Of a stretch of DNA of 64,000 nt, positions 36,343-44,600 are shown piece by piece. Made by a program: the position numbers and the translations under genes. How positions within the stretch are numbered: position 1 is the first letter of the stretch; each line of letters starts with the position of its first letter. Under the pieces are notes generated by a model, which was not told the DNA's origin, made no database searches, and was given only the letters and a program-made list of their open reading frames with translations. The stretch comes from Mycobacterium sp. 1423905.2 (lineage in GTDB: Bacteria > Actinomycetota > Actinomycetes > Mycobacteriales > Mycobacteriaceae), in NCBI RefSeq assembly GCF_001673155.1, contig NZ_LZLE01000202.1, positions 1-64,000 of the forward strand, in the 5' to 3' direction.

Positions 36343-37062
36343 TCTGGCTGATTCCTTGTGTGGCGAGCGGAGAACGGGTGTTTCCGCTGCAGCCGGGAGA
36401 CAAGGGCAGGGGCGTCATCGCGGGGGGAACGGCAGAACCTACCCAATCCCGCACTGGGACAAGATAAACCATCCGCAGGACATTGCATGGACCGTTGACA
36501 TTGGGTGGGAACACGTCCTCCGTCGAGGAAGGTATATCGACAGATGATCTGGAGCAGACGATTCCTGAGTTCTACTGGTCAACCCGGCCAGCGGAAGGTC
36601 CATTAAGGATGAGCCTGCCGACCGATTAGAGGAGCTGTGGTCTAACCACCTCGCCGGTCTTGGCCTCAGCGCGTCTCCAGAGGTCGAGGATGCCATCGCT
36701 GTCGTCGATCGGAGAGTAATCCGCGACGGCAATTCGGTAGGTGCTTCACCGCAGAGGAGAACGCGGCCATCGAAGCGCGGGCCGTGCTTGTGACGCGCGA
36801 GCACTTCGAGAAAAAGTTGGGTTTTACGACTGAGGATGTCGGAGCGACGTTGTCCTACGACGTGCACGCGACCAAGAGGCGAAAGGTCGTCAAGGTTGAG
36901 GTGAAGGGCACCACCACGGACGGCGCAGCGGTTGTTTTGACCAGGAACGAGGTGAACCTCCACCGGCTGGAGTATCCGAACAACGCCCTCGCGGTTGTTC
37001 GCAACATCACCCTCAATCGAAGTGGTGATCGACCAGTTGCCAGCGGCGGAGAACTGGTCTAG
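36343..37062 (+). pseudogene. Decayed EVE-like/DUF3883 protein gene
   Basis: Pieces of one protein lie in successive frames. They are GERVFPLQPGDKGRGVIAGG, then NGRTYPIPHWDKINHPQD and WTVDIGWEHVL, then DDLEQTIPEFYWSTRPAEG, then RLEELWSNHLAGLG, and finally AIEARAVLVTREHFEKK with KVEVKGTTTDGAAVVLTRNE. The first parts match the EVE (PUA-like, modified-base binding) pattern and the last is a DUF3883 domain with its ExK motif. At least three frameshifts separate them, so the gene is dead. Such fusions occur in modification-dependent restriction. Confidence 0.65.
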
Positions 37063-37242
37063 TGATGCCATGGGAGATCAACGAGGGCCGATTGTCACCC
37101 ATTGCATATGACTACAGCACCGGCATCTAAACCCAAACTCCTAAGAGGACCGCCATTCCTACGCCCCAACGCAATTCAGCCAGGTGAGAACCGACCACGC
37201 TTCCCTACCGGTGTACTGATGCGAAACGCATCATCTCGCTCG

Positions 37243-37599
37243 TCAATCTCGCCCCGCGGGGTCGATCATATCGTCGGCGGTGACCCGCAATCGCCTTGGC
37301 GCATCCGCCGCGCGGCCCACTTTGTCCAGTGGAGGCGGCAATGGCAACGGCAACCAGTACCACCACGCGATCACCGGCTTACCGACACCAACACGCTGCG
37401 CGAATAGCCGCTCGGCTTGTGCTGCAACGTCACGCTCATGCTGCGCCATCTGCACCGGATCGTCACTAGCCTCTAGCCACGTACCTGAGGCGCGCCGTGA
37501 CTCGTCAAGACAGGCCTGGCGCAGCACCGACTCGTATACCCCCGGCACACGCAAACTTTCGGAGCCATCAGATTCCTTGCCCTGCAGATAAATTGGCAT
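37243..37599 (-). CDS. Hypothetical protein, phage-type
   Basis: A 118-residue protein starting MPIYLQGKESDGSESLRVPG. Its middle (DDPVQMAQHERDVAAQAERL) is helical and charged, and its C-terminal half is Pro-rich. It overlaps the end of the upstream terminase-small-subunit-like gene by 32 bp, suggesting coupled translation. I cannot assign a family. Confidence 0.45.
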   Translation of the reverse strand: MPIYLQGKESDGSESLRVPGVYESVLRQACLDESRRASGTWLEASDDPVQMAQHERDVAAQAERLFAQRVGVGKPVIAWWYWLPLPLPPPLDKVGRAADAPRRLRVTADDMIDPAGRD

Positions 37600-37951
37600 T
37601 GCCCCTCATCCTTTCGCGAGTCCAGCGAGCATTGGCCGCACGTTGCGCCTTCTGGCTCACCACGGACATCGGGGCCGGAGCGGCAGTCGACACCTGCCGG
37701 TAGAGCCTCGCGATAGCCTGTTCCGTCAGCCGCAATTCGGTCGCGATCTTCAACTTCGTCGCAAGAGGTGTGCGAGACCGTTCGTACGCCGCTGACAGCT
37801 CCACACGCCGATCCACCGCAGCGCCAATCATTCCCAGAATGTCGCGTTCAGCTGCTGACCACACCAGGTCACGCCCATAGCGCTCTGCCGACGCGGCCAG
37901 CTCCCCGTCCAACGCGGCCAGAAGCGCTTGCGCCTCTGGGGATTTGCTCAT
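37568..37951 (-). CDS. Phage-related small protein (possible small-terminase-like)
   Basis: A 127-residue, almost all-helical protein. The N-terminal LLAALDGELAASAERYGRDL and WSAAERDILGMIGAAVDRR are followed by LRLTEQAIARLYRQVS and KAQRAANARWTRERM. This arrangement resembles small mycobacteriophage/prophage proteins that often lie next to terminase or HNH genes, but the link to TerS is only my impression. It is followed by the overlapping 118-residue gene. Confidence 0.5.
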   Translation of the reverse strand: MSKSPEAQALLAALDGELAASAERYGRDLVWSAAERDILGMIGAAVDRRVELSAAYERSRTPLATKLKIATELRLTEQAIARLYRQVSTAAPAPMSVVSQKAQRAANARWTRERMRGNANLSAGQGI

Positions 37952-38001
37952 GATCAGGTATTCTAGTCGCTCCCGGCGACAACCACAGCGGAAGAAGGTA
38001 C

Positions 38002-38394
38002 GTGGCTAACTCGGAGGTCGAACGCATCGCCATCGAATACGTAATGGCGCTTGAGCGGGCTGCAGGCCGGCGGCCCGAAGACGTCCATCTCCAGGGTGAG
38101 CCGTATGACATCGCAAGTCCGCCACGAAAGATTGAGGTAAAGGCATTCGGTGGCTCTGCACGAGGAGCGGCCATCCCCCTCGAAGATCGACAATTCCAGG
38201 CCGCTCGCGAAGACCCAGACAACTACTATGTTTACGTGGTGGACAACGTCGCAAGGGAACAGAACGCCACAGAGATACGCGTTCTGCACGGCCGGGCGCT
38301 GCAAGACCTGCTGGACCGCGCCCGACCCCACATCACCTATTGGCCGACATTCCGCACAGGCGACTACGACCGCATCAACCACGGCATCGACTGA
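38002..38394 (+). CDS. Stand-alone DUF3883 domain protein
   Basis: A 130-residue protein from GTG 38002. It matches the DUF3883 (NO VEIN C-terminal) pattern: SEVERIAIEYVMALERAAGR, then a nuclease-like core VHLQGEPYDI...RKIEVKAFGG with an E-x-K motif, then DNYYVYVVDNV. DUF3883 has been proposed to be a PD-(D/E)xK-like nuclease fold and is frequent in restriction and anti-phage loci. It lies near a decayed second DUF3883 gene. Confidence 0.7.
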   Translation: MANSEVERIAIEYVMALERAAGRRPEDVHLQGEPYDIASPPRKIEVKAFGGSARGAAIPLEDRQFQAAREDPDNYYVYVVDNVAREQNATEIRVLHGRALQDLLDRARPHITYWPTFRTGDYDRINHGID

Positions 38395-38711
38395 CCCCTT
38401 CAGGCCTGCGTTTCTGCGTGCCCCCCCGAATCATCCTGTTTGGCCAGGTGCCCGCTGCCAGGCGGGAGGGGGTGGACCCCCCTCGGGGCTCGGGCAGCGG
38501 CGTCCATCCTCGGCGGGTGTGGTATGGGGACGTCCTCATCAGTGTGATGGGGTGGTAAGCGGATTACATTGCAGTAAAGCATCTATCGGGATGGGTGGAC
38601 GGGCGTCAGATCCCTCACGCTAACAAACGCGACTGCAGTTGCCAGCCAATACCATTGCACCCTAAGGCTGCCGAAGAAGTCACGCGGCGGATCAGCAGCT
38701 TGTCTAACCCT
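38395..38711. other. 317-bp gap with no recognised gene
   Basis: No frame here has convincing coding character. A G/C-rich stretch around 38420-38530 separates two opposing gene ends and may contain a terminator, but I could not identify a clean hairpin. Confidence 0.4.
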
Positions 38712-39446
38712 CTATCGATCATCTATCAGCGCTTGGATAGCGATTGCTATCTCGCCGATAGTGAATAGCGTGTCATGCATGGTGGCAACGTCGAACTTGA
38801 ACTCTGGCTCTTCCGTCGCCCAGTAGGAGCCAGTCAGTGTGTGTGCAAAGGCATTTCGGCGCTTACCCACCTTCGACACCATCGCCATGATCTTGTCTTC
38901 TTCATCGGAAGTAGCGTCGTGTCGAAGCACGAATGCCTTCGCAAGCTGGTTAAGTCCGCCTCGCAACTCCCCGCCATCCTGTGTTAAGTCCCTTAGCAGG
39001 CTTTCTAGCGCCGCCGTCGCGGTAAGCATGGTCGCGCCAATTGAGATTTCCTGGGCGTTCTCAACTATGGACAGCTTCTCGTCAAGGCTCATGTCAGATT
39101 CACCCTCCCACCCAGGAACTCGGTGAGAGCCATCTGTCTTTTCTTGCTCGAACTGGGCCTTCAGTTTATCGACCGATTGCCGGGTCGAGTTGGCGACGAG
39201 GATCGCCGCACTCAACCTGTCCTTAAAGATCATGAACTCAACTTGGTCGAACTCGTAGAAGTTCACGTAGAGGTCAGCGAGCATGTCAGGGTTGTAATCC
39301 GCAGTCTCCCAATAGACCTGCACCATTTCGGGGTGCGTCATTGGGCGGGAGAAATCCGGCCCATCCTCGTCGCCGTGATATCCGGCGCCCTCCTTCCAGA
39401 GCTTCCGGATATCAGTCCATTCATTCCCTTCCCCGACGTCATTCAC
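38712..39446 (-). CDS. HEPN-like protein of unknown function
   Basis: A 244-residue, acidic, helical protein starting MNDVGEGNEWTDIRKLWKEG. Near the C-terminus, KRRNAFAHTLTGSYW contains R-N-A-F-A-H, an Rx4H motif in the position expected for HEPN ribonucleases. The preceding helices (ATAALESLLRDL) also fit a HEPN/abortive-infection-like helical bundle. No partner MNT nucleotidyltransferase is adjacent. It runs alone on the minus strand between DUF3883 and vsr. The function is inferred from the motif and context only. Confidence 0.5.
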   Translation of the reverse strand: MNDVGEGNEWTDIRKLWKEGAGYHGDEDGPDFSRPMTHPEMVQVYWETADYNPDMLADLYVNFYEFDQVEFMIFKDRLSAAILVANSTRQSVDKLKAQFEQEKTDGSHRVPGWEGESDMSLDEKLSIVENAQEISIGATMLTATAALESLLRDLTQDGGELRGGLNQLAKAFVLRHDATSDEEDKIMAMVSKVGKRRNAFAHTLTGSYWATEEPEFKFDVATMHDTLFTIGEIAIAIQALIDDR

Positions 39447-39883
39447 ATTACGAGCATATCAATTTCGAGTTGGCCTTCTCTCGCGACGTTTCACGGTTAA
39501 GCGCGAACTAGCTGCAAGCTGCAGTGTCCAAGTCGCCACCGAAGAGACCGAGAAAAACAGTTCGCTTGAAGCTTGCAAAGCGCTACACCACGGGTCCACG
39601 CGTCGCAGGAGGCCAGCGTTTTATTGTCGGCATGAAAGTCGAGGGAAGGTTCGCTGATGGAGGCCTTGCGTGGCGGGTCGGGTGGGAGGCGAGGGGTGGG
39701 CGGTCTTCGCCGTCGCGGAATCGTCGGTGCTGATCGGATGGTCATGCACTCCTCTGAGACGCACCGGCCAGGACGGCCGCCTTCTGTCTCAGGTACCAAG
39801 GTGGAACCAAGTAACGCGATGAGTTGAGGCCCCCGGCAGACAGAGACCGACGCAGAAATAATCGCGGAGGGCCGCTACTACTT
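39447..39883. other. 437-bp gap with no recognised gene
   Basis: Short open frames on both strands (for example one of about 70 codons from 39524 on the plus strand, Arg/Lys-rich) lack ribosome sites and family features. I see no repeats or RNA gene. It could be promoter sequence for the HEPN-like gene plus degenerate DNA after vsr. Confidence 0.4.
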
Positions 39884-40417
39884 CTACAAAGGGACGGATC
39901 GCCGCCGCGTCGATCCCGTTGCCGTGCCGGCAAACCCTTGCAGCGTCCGAGTAGACCCGAAAAGATGACCGCCACGGGATAGCCGCTGGCATCCCATTTG
40001 GCGTCCGCGGACTTCGCCAAGGACGGAATCTGCGACCTTGGACGGCTCGTCGTGTTCCCAGAATCTGAGAACCAGCCACCCTTGCTCTATCAGGTTGTGA
40101 GTGGTCTCGAGATCTCGGGCGCTGTTGGCTGCGATCTTGGATGTCCACCATTCGCCGTTGGCGCGAGGACTCGTACCGTGGTCGGGACAACCATGCCAAA
40201 AGCAGCCATCGATGAAAACAGCTATCTTTGATCGGGTGAAAGCGATGTCAATCGTCCGTCTTCGATTACCCGGCACCGGGTAATTGACTCGGTAGCGGGC
40301 TCCACGAGCAAACAACGCGCGCCGTACCAGAACCTCCGGAAGAGTGTCGCGCCGCCGCTGAACCTTCATCTGCGCAGTAACACGAGTCGAAGATGCTGGC
40401 GGCCGGTATGACCCCAT
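39884..40417 (-). CDS. vsr: Very short patch repair endonuclease (Vsr)
   Basis: A 177-residue protein when started at MGSYRPPASSTRV. Family motifs are MKVQRRRDTLPEVLVRRALF, the catalytic Asp in RRTIDIAFTRSKIAVFIDGC, CFWHGCPDHGT with zinc/active-site Cys and His, and LVLRFWEHDEPSKVA. Vsr nicks T:G mismatches that arise when 5-methylcytosine deaminates in the cognate Dcm site. The gene lies 20 bp behind the cytosine methyltransferase gene. The C-terminal 40 residues after RFWEHDE are Gly/Arg-rich and longer than the usual Vsr end (about 135-150 residues), possibly due to a late frameshift. Confidence 0.88.
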   Translation of the reverse strand: MGSYRPPASSTRVTAQMKVQRRRDTLPEVLVRRALFARGARYRVNYPVPGNRRRTIDIAFTRSKIAVFIDGCFWHGCPDHGTSPRANGEWWTSKIAANSARDLETTHNLIEQGWLVLRFWEHDEPSKVADSVLGEVRGRQMGCQRLSRGGHLFGSTRTLQGFAGTATGSTRRRSVPL

Positions 40418-40437
40418 AACGCTCGCCATGCTTCGAA

Positions 40438-41496
40438 TTATCGCAGGAGAGTATGGACATGCCGAGCGATCGCGGTAGCGAGTAGCGGAGGGACTGCATT
40501 GCCGATCTGCCGAGCGATCTCGATCTTTGTGCCTTCGAACTCGAACGAGTCTGGGAATGACTGCAGGCGGCTGGCCTCGCGATGCGTGATGGGGCGGTCG
40601 TGGACCGGGTGCAGATAACGACCTTTCTCGGGTTTGTAGAACTCAGTCCGGATGGTTAACGACGGACGATCCCACCACAGGCGCCCCATGACATCCGCGG
40701 TCCCGGTCGGCTTTTCCGCCCAGCAGCGCGGGAGCAGATCAGGTCTGTTACGAGCAAGATCAAATCGGTTGCCGCCCTCCGGAATTGCCCTGTAGCGTTC
40801 CAGGCTCATCGGTCTTGGGTTCCTACCGAAATGAAGGTCCTGCTTGCCGTCCGGGCCAGGTGAGACATCGCGGCCACTCGGATAGGCTGCCAAATCGGAG
40901 ATGGCATCACGCACCGTGACGTAAGTCAGTCCCTTTGGTGAGTCCGGCCCGTGCGTCGGTGTGGGTGGCCAAGGAACTTTGTCGTGGCCCTTTACCGCGA
41001 TCAGGATTCCTCGGCGTCGGGTCTGAGGTACTCCGTAGTCTGCCGCATTCAACACACCGAATGCGTAGGCGTATTGTGCCAGCTTCGGGTCCTCATCAAG
41101 CAAGGCGAGCAGGCGGAGGAACTGCGCACTGCGCTGGAACTCGGGAACATTTTCAATCACGAACGCGCGGGGCTGCACCTCCCGGACGGCCCGGAGATAA
41201 TGCCGCCACAACTCATTAAGGGCCGCTCGAGAAACATTGTCGCGGTCTCGGCCGAGCGGCGAGAAGCCCTGGCAGGGAGGACCTCCAAGGATCAGGTCTG
41301 CGGGCTCGAATCTGTCAACGTCTTCAATGTCGCCATCATGAACGGAGCAATCGAAGTTCCGCTTGTAGGTACGCGCGGCGGCGGAATCATGCTCGACAGC
41401 AAAGACAGGAACGAATCCTAAGCCCGACATCTCGAAACCGAGGCTAAGTCCACCAGCACCGGCGAACAGGTCAAGCGTTCGGATTGTCGTCATCCC
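40438..41496 (-). CDS. dcm: DNA (cytosine-5)-methyltransferase (DrmMII-like partner)
   Basis: A 352-residue methyltransferase starting MTTIRTLDLFAGAGG. Motif I is DLFAGAGGLSLGF, motif IV GGPPCQGFSPLG with the catalytic Cys, motif VI FVIENVPE, motif VIII QTRRRGI, and motif X IARQIGNAVPP. The target recognition region (about 200-290) is short. It protects the host's own DNA at its site, paired here with vsr downstream. It is divergent from the helicase operon across 136 bp. A DISARM class 2 system also uses a 5-methylcytosine enzyme (DrmMII). Confidence 0.9.
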   Translation of the reverse strand, partial: GMTTIRTLDLFAGAGGLSLGFEMSGLGFVPVFAVEHDSAAARTYKRNFDCSVHDGDIEDVDRFEPADLILGGPPCQGFSPLGRDRDNVSRAALNELWRHYLRAVREVQPRAFVIENVPEFQRSAQFLRLLALLDEDPKLAQYAYAFGVLNAADYGVPQTRRRGILIAVKGHDKVPWPPTPTHGPDSPKGLTYVTVRDAISDLAAYPSGRDVSPGPDGKQDLHFGRNPRPMSLERYRAIPEGGNRFDLARNRPDLLPRCWAEKPTGTADVMGRLWWDRPSLTIRTEFYKPEKGRYLHPVHDRPITHREASRLQSFPDSFEFEGTKIEIARQIGNAVPPLLATAIARHVHTLLR

Positions 41497-41632
41497 ACCT
41501 CCGCCCGCGATCGCGCCTATCGTACGTCGGCCGTACGACACCGGGGGTCAGGACACGCACCTAGTCCGCAGCGGGCACCCCCAGGTCCAGTCGTTCGGAA
41601 AATCTGATCCGGATTGTGGAAAATCGTCGGCG
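41497..41632. promoter_or_regulatory. Divergent promoter region between dcm-vsr and the helicase operon
   Basis: A gap of 136 bp separates the two divergent start codons, so both promoters must lie here. GTACG-rich symmetry around 41521-41537 (TCGTACGTCGGCCGTACGAC) could be an operator. I cannot identify -10/-35 boxes with confidence. Confidence 0.4.
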
Positions 41633-44600
41633 GTGGTGGCGATAATCGAGCGCGTGCCGAGTGATTACGGCTGGGGGAAAGCCGACGCAGGCCTCCAGGG
41701 GTGGATATCCAGTCATCGAAAACGAGCGATGGACGCCTACAAGGCGAATCCCCTCCTCGTCGGCGAGCATGGCAGGCAGGAGGACAGCTTCCGCACCGGC
41801 GGGTACGCCCACCGGCAGGTTCTGGAGCTTGTGCAGAATGCGGCGGACGCGCTGCGTCGGTCGGATACCCGCGGTCGTGTGGAGTTAGTTCTACAGGGTG
41901 GGAGCCTCTACTGCGCCAACGAGGGTGCGCCCTTCACGCGCAACGGCCTCGAGGCGGTCTGCCACGCGTACCTGAGCGACAAGCGCGGCGATGATATGGG
42001 CCGGTTTGGTCTGGGGTTCAAGTCGGTTCTGGGCGTCACAGATGCTCCCCTGGTACTCAGCCGTTCGATCTCATTTTCATTCGACGCAGAGCAAAGTCGG
42101 CGAGCATTGACCTCGGTGGCTCCCAAGACCACCAAATACCCAGTTCTTCGTCTGCCAATCCTCGTCGATGCGCCGGCGGTGCTTGAAGGCGATCCAGTGC
42201 TCGAGCAACTCGGCCGGTGGGCGCAGACGATCGTCAAGCTGCCGCTCACCCGCGACATCGACAGGCTGGCCCAAGACCTAACCGACTTTCCGCACGAGTT
42301 TCTTTTGTTCGCTCCCTTCGTGAATACGTTGAACATCAATGTCGAGGGCGTTGGCGAGCGCGAGTTCAGATGCGACAGCTGCGGACAAAACCGTTACCAG
42401 CTTGTTGGGGCGGACGGAAAGTCGTCTGACTGGATGGTTTGGCATCAAACGCACCGACCATCAGACACAGCACTGGCCGAAGTAAGCGAGGCAATCCGGC
42501 GGCCCGAGGTTACAGTCACCTATGCGGCCCCACAGGACGAGACGCAGAAGTTGGGACGCTTCTGGGCCTATTTCCCCCTCATGGATTTCACCTCGGCACG
42601 CGGCATCCACAATGCACCGTGGCACATCAGTGACGACCGCACGAACCTGCTGCCCGGTCAATTCAACGATGAACTCCTTGAAGTCCTCGCCGCCCTGGTC
42701 GTAAGTGCACTGCCCCACCTTGTTACCGATGAAGATCCGGCCCGCCACCTGGACTACATGCCAGCACGCGATAAGGAGGCCGACAATTTCGGCGACCTGA
42801 AGCTAATCGAACGAGTCCCCGCACTTGCTGTTGCCACGGCGTGTGTTCCGGATGCGAACGGAATACTTCGCCAACCGACAAAGCTCGACTACGCCAACAC
42901 CGACCTGAAGATCGAGGTGGCCTCGTTCATCCAGTGGCACAACGCCCCAGCTCGACCAGTGAGATCGCCCCATTGGACCTGCTACACGACTCACACGCGG
43001 CGCGCGCGGTTGCGTCGACTTGTACGGGGCGATTTAACACGGCCGTCCTCCGCGGAACTCAGCGCGTCGGAGTGGTTAGAGGAGCTGGTGCCCGACGGCA
43101 CCGATGCACAGTGCGACTCCGCCTTGGGCGTGTACTTCTCTGTAACGGATGAATATGCCCGAAACGAGATGGCGCGTGCCGAGGTAATTCCGGATGTCGA
43201 CGGAATGCTTGCGCGCCTCAACCAGACGTCTGACTTGTTTCTGCGTGGAAATCCGTTGAGTACCGCCGCGGGCATTCGCCTCGTGCGGCCTAGTTTTCTC
43301 GCCCGCCAGGATGTGGAAGCACGTCTACGGTCCATTGGCTTCGCCGACGTGGACCCCGCGAACGAACTTCGCAGACTGGCAACGACAGCGGCCAACCGAT
43401 GGGCCCCAGAGCAGTGGGAGGAATTCTGGCAACTCGTACTTGAGGTGAGCGTGAACGACGCAGAACAAATCCTGCTGGACCACATCAAATCAAGTGCTGT
43501 CCTCAAAGTGCGTTGCCAAGACGGGTCGTGGCAGCACGTTGGCGGCGTCGTGGTGCCTGGTGTTGTTGCACCGTTGGCGTCCAACCTTGCGGTCGACGAC
43601 CAATATCACGAGCTTCACCTGGGCCTACTGGCAGCGATCGGCGTCGGATCCAGACCCGTCATCACGCCGGCGGCAATGCAGGATCTGACTCTTCTCGAAT
43701 ACCGGCGTCTCATAAGAGAAGCAGTTCTTGCGACACTGCCACGTCGCGGTAGACCCAGTCCCGAAACACTTGATTTCGTTGAGAACGCTGGGCCGGCCCC
43801 ACTCCACGTTCTACGCAGATTTGCGGACACAGGTGACGTAAGGGCTCGCACCGTTTGGACGCGTGAACTTCTGGAGATACGCGCCCATCCCACGTGGACG
43901 CTTTGGACTTATGCTTCGAGCAGAGTGGACCCAACGACGGTTACTGCACCGCATCTATGGGCGGCTCAGCACTATGGCCTCATTGACACAGCATGGGGGC
44001 CACGCGAACCCGACCAGGCGCTACACCCAGACCAGACCGACCTGGCACCGATGCTTCCTGTTGCAACCTGGGCAGTTGCCAGCAAGTTGGACACCATCGA
44101 AAGTAGCGACGATGTACCCCTCGACATGTGGCGGGAGTTTCTATCCCGCATGCCGACCGGCGGAAGCCCGGTGCAGCTTGGCGAGCTCATCGCCGACGCG
44201 TTCGTGCGACTGCCGTCCGATGAGACCCCCCAGCGCCTTCCTGCGGTCGAGGGATCAGCCTTCAACTCAGTACCGCCAACGTCACTGATCATTGCCCACG
44301 AGGACGATGAGATCCGGGCGTTGACACAGGAAGGCCTGGCCTTCGTAGCGGTCAAAGATGCGGATGCTGCCGAAGCTCTCATCGAAGCTTGGGGATGCAA
44401 GCGGGCTTCCGAAACGCTGAGGGTCGAGGTTGTGCCCGACACACCCAGCGAGCCGGTAATAGTCCTGGACCGCTTCCGACGGCTTCGTGACTATGCCAGC
44501 GGAAAACTCGATGGGTGGGACATGGTCAGCTGTTCGGCTCTGCAGCTCGTCGTGTCCCAGCCGACAGGCACTGAAAGCCGTTCGTACGAATTCGCCGCTC

